A stretch of DNA of 64,000 bases from Liquidambar formosana (GCA_039720395.1 CM077822.1:16261043-16325042), one strand, 5' to 3'; shown: positions 32,825 to 45,431, numbered from the stretch's first letter. Program-made: numbers and translations. The notes: generated by a model from the letters alone, not told the origin.

Positions 32825-33557
32825 GTAGGCTAATTTGTGTGGTGGGATTTTGGAGTAGAAGGGAAGAGTGGAGATGGCATAAATTCTTGGCAGAGGCTCC
32901 TCGTGCATGAGTGAAGAGCTGCCTCACAAAATGTATGTAGGGGGGCTGTTAGGCCGGCTCTCATAGGCTTTAAAATCCTTAATGGTGGGGTCAAAGAGGC
33001 CCGTGAAGAGATCTAACTGTCCCATATAGAATGTCATGGCAAAAAGATGATGTATGTGCTCATATAATTGGAGAGAGAGAGAGATGGAGAGATGTTTGTC
33101 ACATGCACCTTTTAGGCGTGTGTTGAATTGACAGTCCTTACTGCATGCCAATGTGTTGCCAGCCCTAAGTAGGGTCTTAACTCCTCCTTGCAAAGGAATT
33201 ATTCTGGAGCAATCCTTCTATCTAACTGTGATACAATCATTTAATGTTTATGAGCCAAAGAAAATAAAGTGAAATGAGAATGTAAGGAAAAAAAGTGATT
33301 TGGTTATCTTCCTTCAATATTATTAGTCGGTGATAATAACAGCATCCGTATCAAGGTTATATAAAAGTTTTTCTCATTATTTGAGACATGCTGGAAGCAT
33401 CTTTCCCTAGTCATGAGGTGACCTCATTATCAATTCCAAAGGTTGAAAACGCATCTAAATTTGCCTAGGAATCTGCAATCTGCCAGCTATTTTAAATATC
33501 TGCGACTTTGCTAGGCATATGAATATTTTTAAAAAGGCTTTGATAGAGGGCCATGGT
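32746..33557. other. Upstream region of the coiled-coil gene
   Basis: It holds a GA microsatellite (32788-32821) and a second short GA tract near 33070. Open frames in it are short and unrecognised. Confidence 0.4.
32788..32821. repeat. (GA)n microsatellite upstream of the coiled-coil gene
   Basis: About 17 GA units lie some 50 bp upstream of the putative TATA box. On the gene's strand this is a CT tract, a common plant promoter feature. Confidence 0.9.
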
Positions 33558-33804
33558 ATATATATATATATTAAATAAAAAGTGAGAGTCAAGTATCACA
33601 AAATAACCTTGTACCACAATAGGTTGGTATCTTATAAAACTTTAAATCATGTATTATAAGCTCGATATTATTAAAGAAAATAAAAATAAAAGAATACAAC
33701 TTTGAAAGATAACAAAGATGAAAAAGAAGAAAAACTGGTATAGGCAACACACTACAATTAACCAGCTTAAAAAAACCTCAACATAGATTAAAAAAAGACC
33801 TCAA

Positions 33805-34056
33805 CTAAGCTTGAAATTTGTAAAAAGGCAAATCAAAGAGATCTCTCCCAATAAAAGACATAAGCTCAACTGGTGGAGACCACCGCCATTGGAAATCCAA
33901 GCAACTCAACCTCATACTTGCGCACTTATCAGCTGTGGCATTACCTTCTCTAAAAATGTGGCTATACTGAAATTCCATGTTCTTCATAAAAACTTTACAA
34001 TTTTGCAAATACCAGCATTTTGCGTATATAAAGAGTAGAAACGTGGACGTACACAC
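33805..34056 (-). mobile_element. LINE RNase H domain fragment (copy in S1)
   Basis: The minus-strand reading contains HIFREGNATADKCASM and a following W-rich SPPVEL..GRDLFDLPFYKF, the typical C-terminal end of the RNase H domain of plant L1-type LINEs. It is an 80-residue relic with no reverse transcriptase nearby. Confidence 0.75.
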
Positions 34057-34116
34057 CTAAAGGAGTTCTTAACCACTAGACCATCTAGTGCTTATTGGCC
34101 ATGCTATATATTAATA

Positions 34117-34376
34117 CTCCTTCCGTTCTTAAATTATTGACCTCCTTTTATTTTTGGGATGGTTCAAAATTATTGTCACATTCCAAAAGTCAATTTTTTT
34201 TATTTCATTTTCTAAAATACCCTTGAAATGGTATTTTCTCTTTTTCCAATGTTTTGTACACTTAAGGGCAAAATCGAAATGCCAAAACATATATTTTGAC
34301 GTGAAAGCATTTAATAAGATTTCCCAAGAAATCGTGTTTTGTCAAAGGAGGCGTTGTCAATTAAGAACGGATGGAG
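34117..34376. mobile_element. Stowaway-like MITE (copy in S1)
   Basis: CTCCTTCCGTTCTTAAATTA faces its inverse TTAAGAACGGATGGAG, flanked by TA (34115-34116 and 34377-34378). The same insertion is at 45742-46000. Confidence 0.85.
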
Positions 34377-34941
34377 TAATAAACAATCTTTTAAGGTAGA
34401 TAATTGATTCTAAGGACGTTTATATTTAGTTTCCAATTCAAAAGTTTAAATTTTTAGGTGAAGGGCTCAAACGGGTTTATCACAAATGAAACGGAACATT
34501 AAAAATGACATGCTATGATACGGTATTAATTTTTCACCTTAAAAACCTAAGTTATTTGGTGGAAGGTACAAACAAGTATATAAAATCATGAAAACCCTAA
34601 AATATGGGCGATTTGAAATGTGAGACTAGTTTATAGTATTAATTTTATTAGATCACATTTATAAGAAGGCAAACAATGCAGATTTTTTTAGCTAATTTGG
34701 GATATCAATTGAAAAGAAACCTAATTCCAAAACATGGACTAGGGTTTACAAGGCCAATCATCACCAATTATGTTTATCTTAAGTGTTAACTAATGCATAA
34801 TTGGTGATGAACTTACACGTGTTCAGCGATTTTTTATTTTTTTATTTTATTATAAGTACGTGCTCAGGAATTAGTTGTGCTGAAATTCTAGATACTTCAA
34901 TCGGCACAATAAATAAATATATAGTATAAGATTAAAGAGGG

Positions 34942-34979
<38 letters not shown>

Positions 34980-37682
34980 TCATTTGGAAATTTAATTCTT
35001 TTCTAAGAATTTTGTTGAGTTCTCCATTAGTAGACACTTATTCGAAGGTGCCCTTGGGCTATGAGGTGAGGTCTTATCGACATCATGCGAAAAGCCTAAA
35101 TTGGCCTTCATGCTAAGCCCACCATCCTCTATTACCTCAAATACATTGTTTTTTGGGGAGGGGATTAAGGAGGAAGAAGGTCACTGCACAAAATCATAAC
35201 AGAAGATAGATCTAATAGACCAACAGGCTATAAAAATACCATTACACAGCCTACGCATTCAATACGGACAAATAAGACCCATCTCACTCTATCGCCTATT
35301 TGTCTACACCCAATCTCAGAAAAATAAGCGTTCACAAAGCTTCAAAATTTCCAATCACATGGCTGGGCACACCCTTGCCGGCCAGGATCAAACCGCGTTG
35401 ACATGACAAAAGAGTAAGACGTGACGTGATGTAATGCAACTTAATGTAGTGCGCATAGTTTTTCACTCTCTATATCAACTGACGTTGACATAACACGTGA
35501 GTAAAAAGTGACCGTGATGTGACGAGAGGTAATGTGGTATACATAGTTTTTCATTATGGGCTGATTATGTGTCAACTAAAATCCAGATATTGTCACCCTT
35601 CAATTTTTTATAAACATACCCACAGAAGAGACATAGTTAAAAGAGTTTTAGGGTTATATATTGAATGCTCACAGAGAAGCTAGTGATCTCACACATCTTT
35701 TCACAAGCCTTTTTTTTTTTTTTCTTCCACTACTTAATTTTAATATATTTATTTATTGTTCAATTTACAATTGTTATTTATATTATCTACATTTATCATA
35801 TTTGTGTCCTGTGCTAAATTTTAATTTCTATTTCATTATGTACCCTTCAAGAGTTATTTAAAGAACACAAAAAGAAAAAAATTTGAAAAGATTCCAAAAT
35901 TTTCTCTAACACCCAAACGCTCTCAGTGGTACATGTCCTATCACAGATGCACGCAAGCCTCTGAACTTTCCAGTTAACAATGTCATTTATTTCTTACCCA
36001 AATTTTTATTTTTATTTTTATTTTTTGTGCATATATGACGTTTGTGTTTGTGCCTGTATTTTACATTGGGTTTCCTTATGACATGTGCAAAGGTACTTTA
36101 GGGCACTCCTTAAAAAAAACCTTTTTACAATTTGCTCATATGGAAATATCATTGTGCATCATTGGATACCTTGGGGGAAAAAGGACGTGCAATTATTAGA
36201 ATTGACTTGGGAAATCAATTTTTCCTCAATAAGAGGCATTTATTATAAATTGCGGTCCGCGGTGATGGCAAATACTGTCAAGGATGGGAAGGTTTTGTTA
36301 TTTAGCAAGCAGACAAAGCCATGTCTATTTTTCATGGCTAGATGGAATACACTTATTACTCACTGACTCCCCTCTGGATGGTTGTGGCTATAATCTTAGT
36401 TGGTGAAACTGACCACACCCCAAACAACCCAAAAGCCCAATTTAGGTTTCAAATTTTGGGTCTAAAGAATCAATTCCTCTTAGATAGAGGGCAATGTTAT
36501 ATATCTATTATATATATACTAAAACGGAGGAATGGTCTCCTGTAGCTGTGCCACGCGTCATCTTCATTTTTTTTTTTTTTTTATTTTTTTATTTTTTCAA
36601 ATCGCGTGCCTAACAGTCAACTTTTTCGAAAAATTACCTTTTGCTGATCCTTTTATAACTTAATACCAATAAAGGATATCAGCTGTCAACTTGTTACAAA
36701 TTAACTATATACATGCGTGAAATGACTACTAATTTCTTTTTTTTTCGTATTACATTGAAAGCTGATCACTAAAACATAATTTTTCCAAAAAGTTACTTTT
36801 AATGACTTTTGAGGAAATTGCTTTTTTAGTGACTACTTTCCATTTTAATACCAAACAAAAGTAATTTTCTGTCAATTTGCTACAAATTGACTGTATACGT
36901 GTTTCAAAATGATTACCACCTTACTTTGTCTGGTATTAAGTTAAGAAGCGGTCATCAAAAAGTAATTTCCCCAACTTTTTTTTGTTGTTCACTGCTCTTT
37001 TTAATGCAAGTAAATTGTCGCTTGGTATTCACCACATATCTCTTTATTTTCATGTGAGAGAATCGAAAAACCTGCACTATATAATGTTTATCTCAAACTT
37101 TGTAAACTACCATATTTATTCGTTTCTTTATACTTATTCATCTTCTCTCCCAAAAATTGAACGTAAAAAATTATAAATTGTTATAATAAGAAAGAGATAT
37201 AGTTAGAAGAAAAAATGATTTTAAAAAAAATGACACATCGAAATCTTCAAATTCTCCATATCTGTATTCGGCGAAAAAAAATATTATTTTAATCAAAATT
37301 CTTCAGATGATTTATTACCAAAAATTGAAAAGATTTATATGTTCTTTTATCTTCTTCTCTTTCCCTCTTTGCTCCACCCATTCTCTCTCTCTCTAAACTT
37401 TTCTTTCTCCCTCTCTCACTTCCCAACTTAATAGCAAACAAAGAAAATTAGTAGTCATTTTAAAACATGGATACAATCAATTTGTAGCAAGTTGATTGAT
37501 AATATCCTTAACATGTGCCCTTAAGCTGCAATTAAGGAGATCATCCTTATATGGAAACGGTGAAAATGCATAGAAAATGGTACAAATTACTTACAAAACT
37601 ATAAAAATGCTTAAAAAATTGTGCAAATACAGTTTTACCAAACAACGGGTATCTCAAACTGTTAGGCACTACAACAAAATAG

Positions 37683-38160
37683 GTCATCCACGGCATGCAA
37701 AAAACGCCGTAAATGACCTTTTACGGCGTGCGGGCAAACGCCGTCTAGGGCGACGCCGAGAAAGACCAGGTGTTATACACGGCGTATGGTAAACGCCGTA
37801 ATTGAGTTATTTACGGCGTGCGTTGTATGCCGTTAATAATTAGTTACGGCTTGCAAATGCACACCGTTAATATATCATTTACGGCTTGCAAATGCACGCC
37901 GTTAATATATCATTTACGGCATTCATGTGCACCCCGTAAATAACTAAAACACGGAATTCACATGTACGCCGTCAATAATTCAAATACGGCGTTTACTATG
38001 TACGCCGTAAATAACTTAAATACGGCATTTTCCTGTACGCCGTCTATATAATATTTATGGCTTGCCAATAAACGCCGTAAATGATATAATCACAACATGC
38101 CATGACACGCCTTGAAATAGGATATTGGTGGCATTTATTGCATGCCATAATTCACTTGTT
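37683..38160. repeat. Left subterminal repeat array of the CACTA element
   Basis: More than a dozen copies of a motif with the core ACGGC(G/A)T..ACGCCGT occur, spaced 20-40 bp apart and alternating in orientation. Confidence 0.8.
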
Positions 38161-39464
38161 ATGGCAACTTATAAACGTCACTAAATCTATTATTATTTCC
38201 TAATAGGTGACTTGATGACACCAAAGCATAAAATGCAACAAAAAATGCAAAACCTGTAATGTTGAAATAAACAACTATAGCAAAACTCAAGCTCATGGAA
38301 TCCAACACATAAATTCATAACTCATTATTTTCTTACCACTTAAAATGAGAAATTGTTCAAAAAAAGGAAAACATACAATCCCCAATCAAGTCCACAAAAT
38401 AGAACTTCAATTAGTCTTCTATCATGTACTTGGTAATTGTGTTTTTCAAAATACAACCCATCCACTGCATCCATGCCATACTAATAGTACTAGCTAGGAA
38501 AAAAAAAAAAAAAAACCACCAGTTGTGCAGACACATCCACCAAATAAAGCATTAATAACTCGATGATCACCAATTCACCATGATGAAATAGAGACAACTT
38601 TCAAAGAGGCACCCAATACAATTGTCACTAATGATCAACCTGCAAAATATAAAGGTATAATTAGAAATTAAGCAAGTCTATAGTAAAGAAAATATTACAT
38701 GATTCTCTCTAAATATGTACTTTCCTAATTTATATTTGCACCATGTTATAGCACACGCACAACAATAAGTAATGAGTAAATGAAGTTAGTGGGCACAAAT
38801 GAAAGCCAACAATCAAACTTCTATTGAAGAGCAACATTTACAGACTACAAATAATACAGGATCGAGGTGATTCCAAGCTAGCATACAATGATACCCACAA
38901 ACTGAAGGCTTAGGTGCTCACCAAGTTCACCCACCTACTGCTATGGGGTCCTGAGAATGTCACTTATTTACAAACCTTCCAAAATAGAGCTTTTTAATAA
39001 TAAATGCACTAAGCAGCCCAGCTTGCAGAGGATTAAAAAAAATAAAAAAAATTAAAGATGTCATAGCACACGCTATCTAGGCACAAATGAAAGCAAAATT
39101 CATTTTATCTTTTGCTCTCAAAAATAAAAGTATGTGCTTCCAAAATGGTAATAAACAGTTCTTTTTTTCCCCAATAAACAATAAGCACTTCTTAAATGTT
39201 CCATCATTTTCCTTTAACAATTAGAGCAAGTTTCTAGCCAAGCCAGTAATTCCAAGAAGATAATTCACAAATAATATAGGCACTAGTCCCTAAGGAGATT
39301 CACAAATTAATTCTTAGGTGTGCAACAAATTCCAACTGGATTTTGCACCAACCATCACGAAAAGCATTAGAGATTGCAAGTAGTAACATACATGTGCTTA
39401 TGGTAAGGAAACACACAGCAAAAGGAAAGACAAATTTCTTTAGTGTGATGAGCTTTTGTGAAGG
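38161..39464. other. Left interior of the CACTA element
   Basis: AT-rich sequence without recognisable coding motifs in either strand. It may be decayed element interior. Confidence 0.35.
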
Positions 39465-39940
39465 GGAGACAAATTTTAGATGTGGTAGTGGCTAATGAGG
39501 TGGTTTGAGGAGTACAAGAAACATAAAATGGAGGGGTTCATTTTTAAGCTGGATTTGAGAAAGCTTATTTTTTGATCAGTGATTTGAGAAAGCTTATTAT
39601 GATCATGTAGATCAGGACTTCTTAGACTATGTCTTGGATAGTAAAGGTTTTGGGGTGAGATGGAGAAGTTGGATGAGAGGCTATCTTAGTTGTATGAATT
39701 TTGCAGTTATTTTCATTGGCAAACATAGAGGGTAGCTTAAGGCCTCTAGAGGCTTTAGCCTAGGGAATCTACTTCCTCCTTTTTTGTTTACCTTAATTGT
39801 GGATATGTTGGCTAGGGACCTAGCTACCTATTTTTAAATAATAGCCCATAGATTTTGAACCCTTCACAAACTCTAAGAGAATAAGAGGTAGCCATTTACA
39901 CCTTCCTCTATCATTATTTTACATCAAAGGCTAAGGTGTA
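39465..39940 (+). mobile_element. LINE reverse transcriptase fragment inside the CACTA element
   Basis: The plus strand reads VVVANEVV, then after a frameshift EEYKKHKMEGFIFKLD, then DHVDQDFLDYVLDSKGFG and WRSWMRGYLSCMNFAVIF, a stop, then KASRGFSLGN and PPFLFTLIVDML. This is the palm/finger region of an L1-type reverse transcriptase. In-frame stops and at least one frameshift show it is dead. Confidence 0.8.
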
Positions 39941-40234
39941 ACTAAAGTGTTCCCAATTCCCATGTACTACTATGATCACTGGTCATTGGATGGACTCTAT
40001 CAAACAAAGCAAACAACCATTCCAGTTTTTCAAAAACGGAAAACAATTGATCCGATGGCCCACAGAATAAAACATTGTTACAATATTTATAGATTGGGAA
40101 GTCTATGTATCTGAAAAACAATTCATTTTACATCATGCTATGAAATTTTTCTAATGGAAAGTCAATGTATCCCAAAAACAATATTATGATGATATGAACT
40201 AACCATGGTTATTGTGGAAACTGGAAAACTACAG

Positions 40235-40474
40235 ATTGCGAAGCTATTGCAGATCGGGCACCAGACGAATTACTCTCTTCACAATGCTTACCTGAAGTAT
40301 CTGAACTTTCATTGGAAGATACCAAAGTTCAAGCCCCGAAGCAGCCTGGAAGGGGAACATTCTCGTATAAGAGGCTAGAATTGTACAGTGATCAGACATC
40401 TAATGGGCCTATTATCCATGACTCAAATGAAACTGCATCCCATGCTTCTAAAGAAACCACAGAAATAAGACACT
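40235..40474 (+). other. Exon-like coding piece inside the CACTA element (possible gene capture)
   Basis: The 240 bp between an acceptor (CTACAG, ending 40234) and a donor (CACT/GTAAGC at 40475) is open and has ordinary coding composition, unlike its surroundings: EAIADRAPDELLSSQCLPEV, then KQPGRGTFSYKRLELYSDQ and SNETASHASKETTEIRH. It does not resemble transposase. It could be a captured host exon or an exon of an element-encoded protein; I do not recognise the family with confidence. Confidence 0.5.
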
Positions 40475-41560
40475 GTAAGCCAATCATCTCATTCCATTGC
40501 TTTAATTTTTTACATCTGAAATTGTATGTGTTTAGTTTGCTTATTTATTTTTGTGTTCTCATATCATGGTTCATTATGTTCAATACATAAAACTGATGTT
40601 ATATAAAGGTGTGTGTTGTTATGGGATTGGAGACTTGGAGTCGTTCAGCTCTCATAATACTGCAGTTGTCAAAGTTTTGCCCCATAATTACTTCAAGTGT
40701 GAAAAAGACAAAAGAATAGGGAAAAAAACAAATAGAAGAATAGGGAAAAATCAAATAATTCATACTGTTTCATTGATATTCAGACTGTTACAATACTGTG
40801 GAAAGAAAATTTTATTTGTTCAGAAAATTGCTGGTTAAGTTTATCTGCACCCATGCAAAGCCAGAAAAAAAAAAAAATGTAACCAAAGGTGACATAGTAG
40901 ACTCCATGCATCACCATAAGTTAGTTTTCACCTTTACATGTCTTTGTGACATTTTTTTTGTTTATTTCTGGGGCCATAAAAACATGTGGATTTTGTATAC
41001 TGAGAACAAAATAGAGCTACTCAAGGTTTTTACAACCTATATCCTCTTAACAGTAAGAGTATATATCAGATTTGTCATGAAAATAATTTCATAATTTAAG
41101 TCACATCAGATGTTCCATTGGCTATAATCTATGTTTGAGAAAAGCTCTCAACCCCCAATGTGAAAAATTTGGAAGATAGTTTTAATTAGGGACTAAGACG
41201 ATCTCCTTTTCTATGGATTTCTTGTGTACTAGCCTCTCACTTAACCAAGAAACCCACCTTGGAATTCGCCAACCTGGGAACCTACCCAATGTTGTTACCC
41301 ATAGTCGTGTTGTCTATCATTTTCTTCTTTCTGAGATAAGACATATCTGTTTCCTACCAGAAAGAAAATCCGTTTTGATGGACTAGATGACACTCGTCAG
41401 ATATGCTCCATTGACAATGTTAATTTTTCCTTCTGAATTTTTCTGAGTATTACTTGTATCTCACAAATTGCAGTTTAAGGCAGTTCACCAATGAAAAGAT
41501 TTGCTGATCTAGACATCTTGGTTTGATGATAAACTGCTTTTAATTATTTACCAGTCCTGT

Positions 41561-41835
41561 ATCTTTACTTATGTTGGCTCTCTTGGAGGGTTTGAGAGAA
41601 TCTCTGAGATTAGAATTTTTTGATGCTCATGGTCGAGGGAGATTTGTCGAGTGTTATAAATAGGGTCAGATCCAGAAGTGCAGGGGGGGTGCGTTTGCAC
41701 ATACTAGAGAGCTATTTTGGTAATTTCAGATTGGTTAGGCAAGCTAATTGGGTGGCTAGAGAGGCTAATAGGGAACCCAATAACCTAGCTAAGAGAGGCG
41801 CTTTAACTCTTCACCCTTTTAGAGGGAATTTTTTT
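41561..41835 (+). mobile_element. RNase H-like LINE fragment inside the CACTA element
   Basis: LALLEGLRESLRLEFF is followed, after a frame disruption, by LVRQANWVAREANREPNNLA, which resembles the end of plant LINE RNase H domains. It lies on the same strand as, and 1.6 kb after, the reverse transcriptase piece, so both may come from one decayed LINE. Confidence 0.6.
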
Positions 41836-42343
41836 TCCCTTAGCGATGCTGGTTTTGTTCAGTTTGAGTTCATTGGCTTGTTTTGTATGTGGTCACATAG
41901 TGTTATGACTTTTTGTTCAAGGAATTCTCTTCCTCTTCTTTTATGTTCGTTTCCTTATCATTGATAAATAAGGAACGGGAACAAAACCCCTGTCTCAAGA
42001 CGAAAAATCACCCCATTTCATTAATCACCCCATTTCATTTTCATTTTTCATTTTTCATTTTTCCCATTTATTAAGCAACCAAACAGAGCTAGGGTAAAAT
42101 ATTCAAAGAGAAATTCAGAGAAAACCATACCCGGCAACAAAACCCCTGTCTCAAGACGAAAAATCAATGTAAGAGAAGCCCCCAAATTGTCGAGAACCTT
42201 GTCGGGTCTCACCAAAAACCGTTTTGGCTCTGGAGTCTTGAAATTGGGCGGCGGTGATATGGTAAACCCTCGATTTGCTTCCTCTTTGGTGCTTAGACAA
42301 GATCATAAACCCTATGTTGGACATTCAAACAGAGACACTGATA

Positions 42344-42352
42344 AAGAGAGAG

Positions 42353-42401
<49 letters not shown>

Positions 42402-42402
42402 G
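42344..42402. repeat. (GA)n microsatellite in the CACTA element
   Basis: About 58 bp of GA units with two GC interruptions. Confidence 0.9.
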
Positions 42403-42617
42403 TACCGTGAGAACGAGCATACATAAATCAAACCTCTTCACCCTGAGAAAGAGACGCACAAGCCCTAACTTCTCCTTCTCCTCCTCCTTTCTCGTTCTGG
42501 TCTAGAAGTCGTGAAGAAAAGGGGAAAGCAACTAAGCAAAAAATAAAATAAAAAAAAAGAACGGGAAAAGTAAGATTTGGAAATCAAAGCCCGCTGAATT
42601 TTCCCAGTCAATTTTTA

Positions 42618-42855
42618 TCACGAGCGCCCTTAACAAACGCCGTAAAAAAGATTCTGTATGCCGTTAAAATCGATGATATTAATGGCGTGCGCCAAACTGC
42701 CGTAAAAACAATTATTAACGGCATGCCAAATGTGCACACCGTTAATATAGTTCCCCTTCCCACTTATTCACGGCAATTAATTTGTGCACGCCGTAAATGT
42801 ACACATTAACGGCATGCATTGTATGCACGCCGTTAATGTGATGCCGTGAATAACA
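42618..42855. repeat. Right subterminal repeat array of the CACTA element
   Basis: Copies of ACGCCGTAAA, CGGCATGC and related cores occur in both orientations, matching the left array. Confidence 0.8.
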
Positions 42856-42944
42856 CAGTTTCTTGTAGTGGTGGTTCCTTGCCATCTAAGTTACCATTGC
42901 GAGTGTGTATTATATTATTATATATATATATATATATAAGATGA

Positions 42945-43118
42945 TGATGATCGGGTAAGCATGTGCTGATATAAAATCATATCAACACCTGTATTAGGGG
43001 TTGTACCTTATGCTTTAATGGGTTAAGGGATACATTGCGTTAATATAAGGGGTGCAACCCCCAATGCATGATATTAATATAACTTATATCCACATGTACT
43101 GACCTGATCAGTGCTATA
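42945..43118. repeat. Inverted-repeat MITE-like unit in the Helitron, second copy at 44102-44265
   Basis: A stretch containing GATCGGGTAAGCATGTGCTG and a later inverse ending CTGACCTGATCA form arms of about 60 bp. Related half-sequences border the hAT-like elements at 19391 and 30681, so this is a repeat family present at least four times in the window. Confidence 0.6.
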
Positions 43119-44361
43119 TATATATATATATATAAACGTAATTTTTTCAAAAAGTTACTTTTAGTAACTTTTGAGGAAATTGATTTTTTAGTAACCACTT
43201 TCTATTTTAATACCAAAAAAAAGTTTTTTGAGGAAAAACTTTTTTTTTGTGTTCACTACTCTTTTTTCATGCAAGTAAATTGTCGTTTGGTATTCATTAT
43301 ATATCTTTTTGTTTTTATGTGAGAGAATTGAAAAACCTATACTATACAATATTCATCCCAAACTTTGTAAACTATCATATTTATTCGTTTTCTTTATACC
43401 TATTCATCTTCTCTCCAAAAAATTGAACGTATAAAATTATAAATAGTCATAATAAGAAAGAGAGATAGTTAGAGGAAAAAATTATTTTTTTTTAAAAAAC
43501 GACATGTTGAAATCTTCAAATTCTCCCGATCTATCTTCGACAAAAAAAAAAATATTTTAATCAAATTCTTCAGATGGTTTATTACCTAAAATTAAAAAGA
43601 TCTATATGTTCTCTTATCTTCTTTTCATTCCATCTTTGCTCCACCCATTCTCTCTCTCTCTCTCTCTCTCTAAACTTTTCTTTTTCCCTCTCTCACTTCC
43701 CAACTAAATAGCAAACAAAGGAAATTGGTAATCATTTAAAAACATGTATACAAATTTGTAGCAAGTTGATTGATAATATCCTTAACATGTGCCCTTAAGT
43801 TATAATTAAGAAGAGAATCATTATATGGAAACGGTGAAAATACACAGAAAATGATACAAATTACTTACAAAACTATAAAAGTGCTTAAAAAAATTGTTTA
43901 AATACATTTTTACCAAATAAGGGATATCTCAAACCGTTAAACCCAAACTAATCCCACATGATACACAAACCATTCGCAAGTCTATGCATCCGATAATGAG
44001 GAAATGAAGACACGAACTTGAAATTTGATTCATGAGCCGTGATTTTTTGCCATCTAAACTACCATTACGAGTGTGTATTATATATCTATATATAAGATGA
44101 TGATCGGGTAAGCATGTGTTGATATAAATTATATCAACACTCGCATTGGGGGTTGTACCTCATGTATTAATGGGTTAAGGGATACATTAAGCCAATATAA
44201 GGGATATAACCCCCAATATATGATACTGATATAACTTATATCAACACGTACTGACCTGATCAATGTTTTATATATATATAATTTTTATTTTTCATAATAT
44301 TTATTTTTACAAACTTCCCCCGTGCGTTGCACGGGTTATAAACTAGTATATATATATATAT

Positions 44362-44533
44362 ATATGGAATACACTTATTACTCACTGACTCCCCTCTGGA
44401 TGGTTGTGGCTATAATCTTAGTTGGTGAAACTGGCTACACCCGAAACAACCCAAAAGCCCGATCTAGGTTTCAAATTTTGGGTCCAAATAATCAATTCTT
44501 CTTAAATAGAGGGCAATGCTATATATATATATA
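44362..44533. repeat. Direct repeat of the end of S1, between the two Helitrons
   Basis: About 165 bp (TGGAATACACTTATTACTCA onward) repeats 36345-36503 almost exactly, and a third copy is at 53690-53826. It sits between the 3' ends of two oppositely oriented Helitrons. Confidence 0.85.
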
Positions 44534-45185
44534 CTAGTTATTGCACACGTGCATTGCACGTCGATTTTTTGTCAACAATAAAATGATTTAAAAATCATCA
44601 ATTATTTTTCCTAAATAAACATATAAAAGATCGATGCTTCCCAAGATCTTTTTAACTTGAATAGGGATTGACCCTTTTCATGTAGCATAGCCCCTTATCT
44701 AGTGGTAATTATCTCTTCAATATTGTCCATATCGATTAAATATAAACTTTATTTACTTAAGAAAGGTTATGCGGCCATTATATGAGTCAAGTTTGTTGAA
44801 AACTACATACCAGACAAAGCATAAGAAGAAAGGAGACGCAATGAAAGCACATAGAAGACGCAGAAGAAGGAAGCAGTAATTGTTCTTTTCTGCGTTAGGG
44901 TTTTATGATTTTTATAATGTGTTTCTATTTGTATTTATGTGTTAACATTATTAGGGTTTTACGAATTATAGTATTTCCGTTTCCTTAGAATTCCTATTTG
45001 GGATTGGTTTTATTTAATTATTATACGAATTATAGTTTCTTTAGAATTCTTATTAAGGTATGTGTCTTATATTGCTATATTTCCTATATATGTAGAAGGG
45101 TAGTTGTGTATTTAAAAATTAAAATAAGGGTATATTAGTCAACCAAAAATTTTTCTCACATTCATCTTTTTATAGGTAGTATAGA
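44534..45185 (-). mobile_element. Small non-autonomous Helitron, 652 bp, minus strand
   Basis: On the minus strand it begins TCTATACTACCTATAAAAAG (preceded by A) and ends with a 6 bp stem (44547-44552 with 44556-44561) and CTAG followed by T. Removing it restores an uninterrupted TA-rich site like the one at the start of S1. Its 5' terminus is shared with the sequence at 25407. Confidence 0.8.
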
Positions 45186-45431
45186 TATATTAAATAAAAA
45201 GCGAGGGTCAAGCATCACAAAATAACCCAGCATCCCAATTAAATTGATACCTGATGAAACTTTAAATCATGTGCTATAAGCTCAATATTATTAAAGAAAA
45301 TGAAAATAAAATAATACAACTTGAAAGATATTAAAGATGAAAAAGAAGAAAAACTAGTCTTGACAACACATTACCATTAACTAGCTTTAGAAAAACCTCA
45401 ACAAAGATAAAAATAAAAATAAAAAACTCAA

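Larger units (their letters stand above)
33558..36503. repeat. Segmental duplication, copy S1
   Basis: From TATATTAAATAAAAAG to ATAGAGGGCAATG this segment matches 45186-47016 plus 52703-53826 along its whole length, in the same orientation. It contains a LINE fragment and a Stowaway MITE, both shared with S2. At 35388-35395 it keeps the empty site of the large insertion found in S2. Confidence 0.9.
37667..42870. mobile_element. CACTA (En/Spm-type) element, 5204 bp, defective
   Basis: It starts CACTACAACAAAAT and ends in the inverse TTTCTTGTAGTG. The subterminal regions (37683-38160 and 42618-42855) are full of short repeats with the core ACGGCGT/ACGCCGT in both orientations, typical transposase-binding arrays of CACTA elements. 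The 3 bp flanks differ (AGG and GTG). Compared with the sister unit at 43930-44060, about 110 bp of flank is missing at the right side. I see no intact transposase frame. Inside are LINE fragments and one exon-like coding piece. Confidence 0.85.
36504..44346 (+). mobile_element. Helitron, 7.8 kb including a nested CACTA element
   Basis: The 5' end is TCTATTATATATATAC after an A. The 3' end has a 7 bp stem (44319-44325 with 44329-44335, loop GTT), then TTATAAA and CTAG, followed by T. These are Helitron hallmarks: no inverted repeats, insertion between A and T, and a hairpin before CTRR. Without the CACTA element it is about 2.6 kb. A unit of about 1.1 kb is tandemly repeated inside it: 36780-37666 continuing at 42871-43120, and again at 43135-44265. 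No Rep/helicase sequence is visible, so it is non-autonomous. Confidence 0.7.

Noticed and set aside
37683..38160. Regularly spaced palindromic repeats that might suggest a CRISPR-like array.
   Set aside because: Repeat spacing and sequence vary, orientation alternates and they adjoin a CACTA terminus, so they are subterminal transposon repeats.
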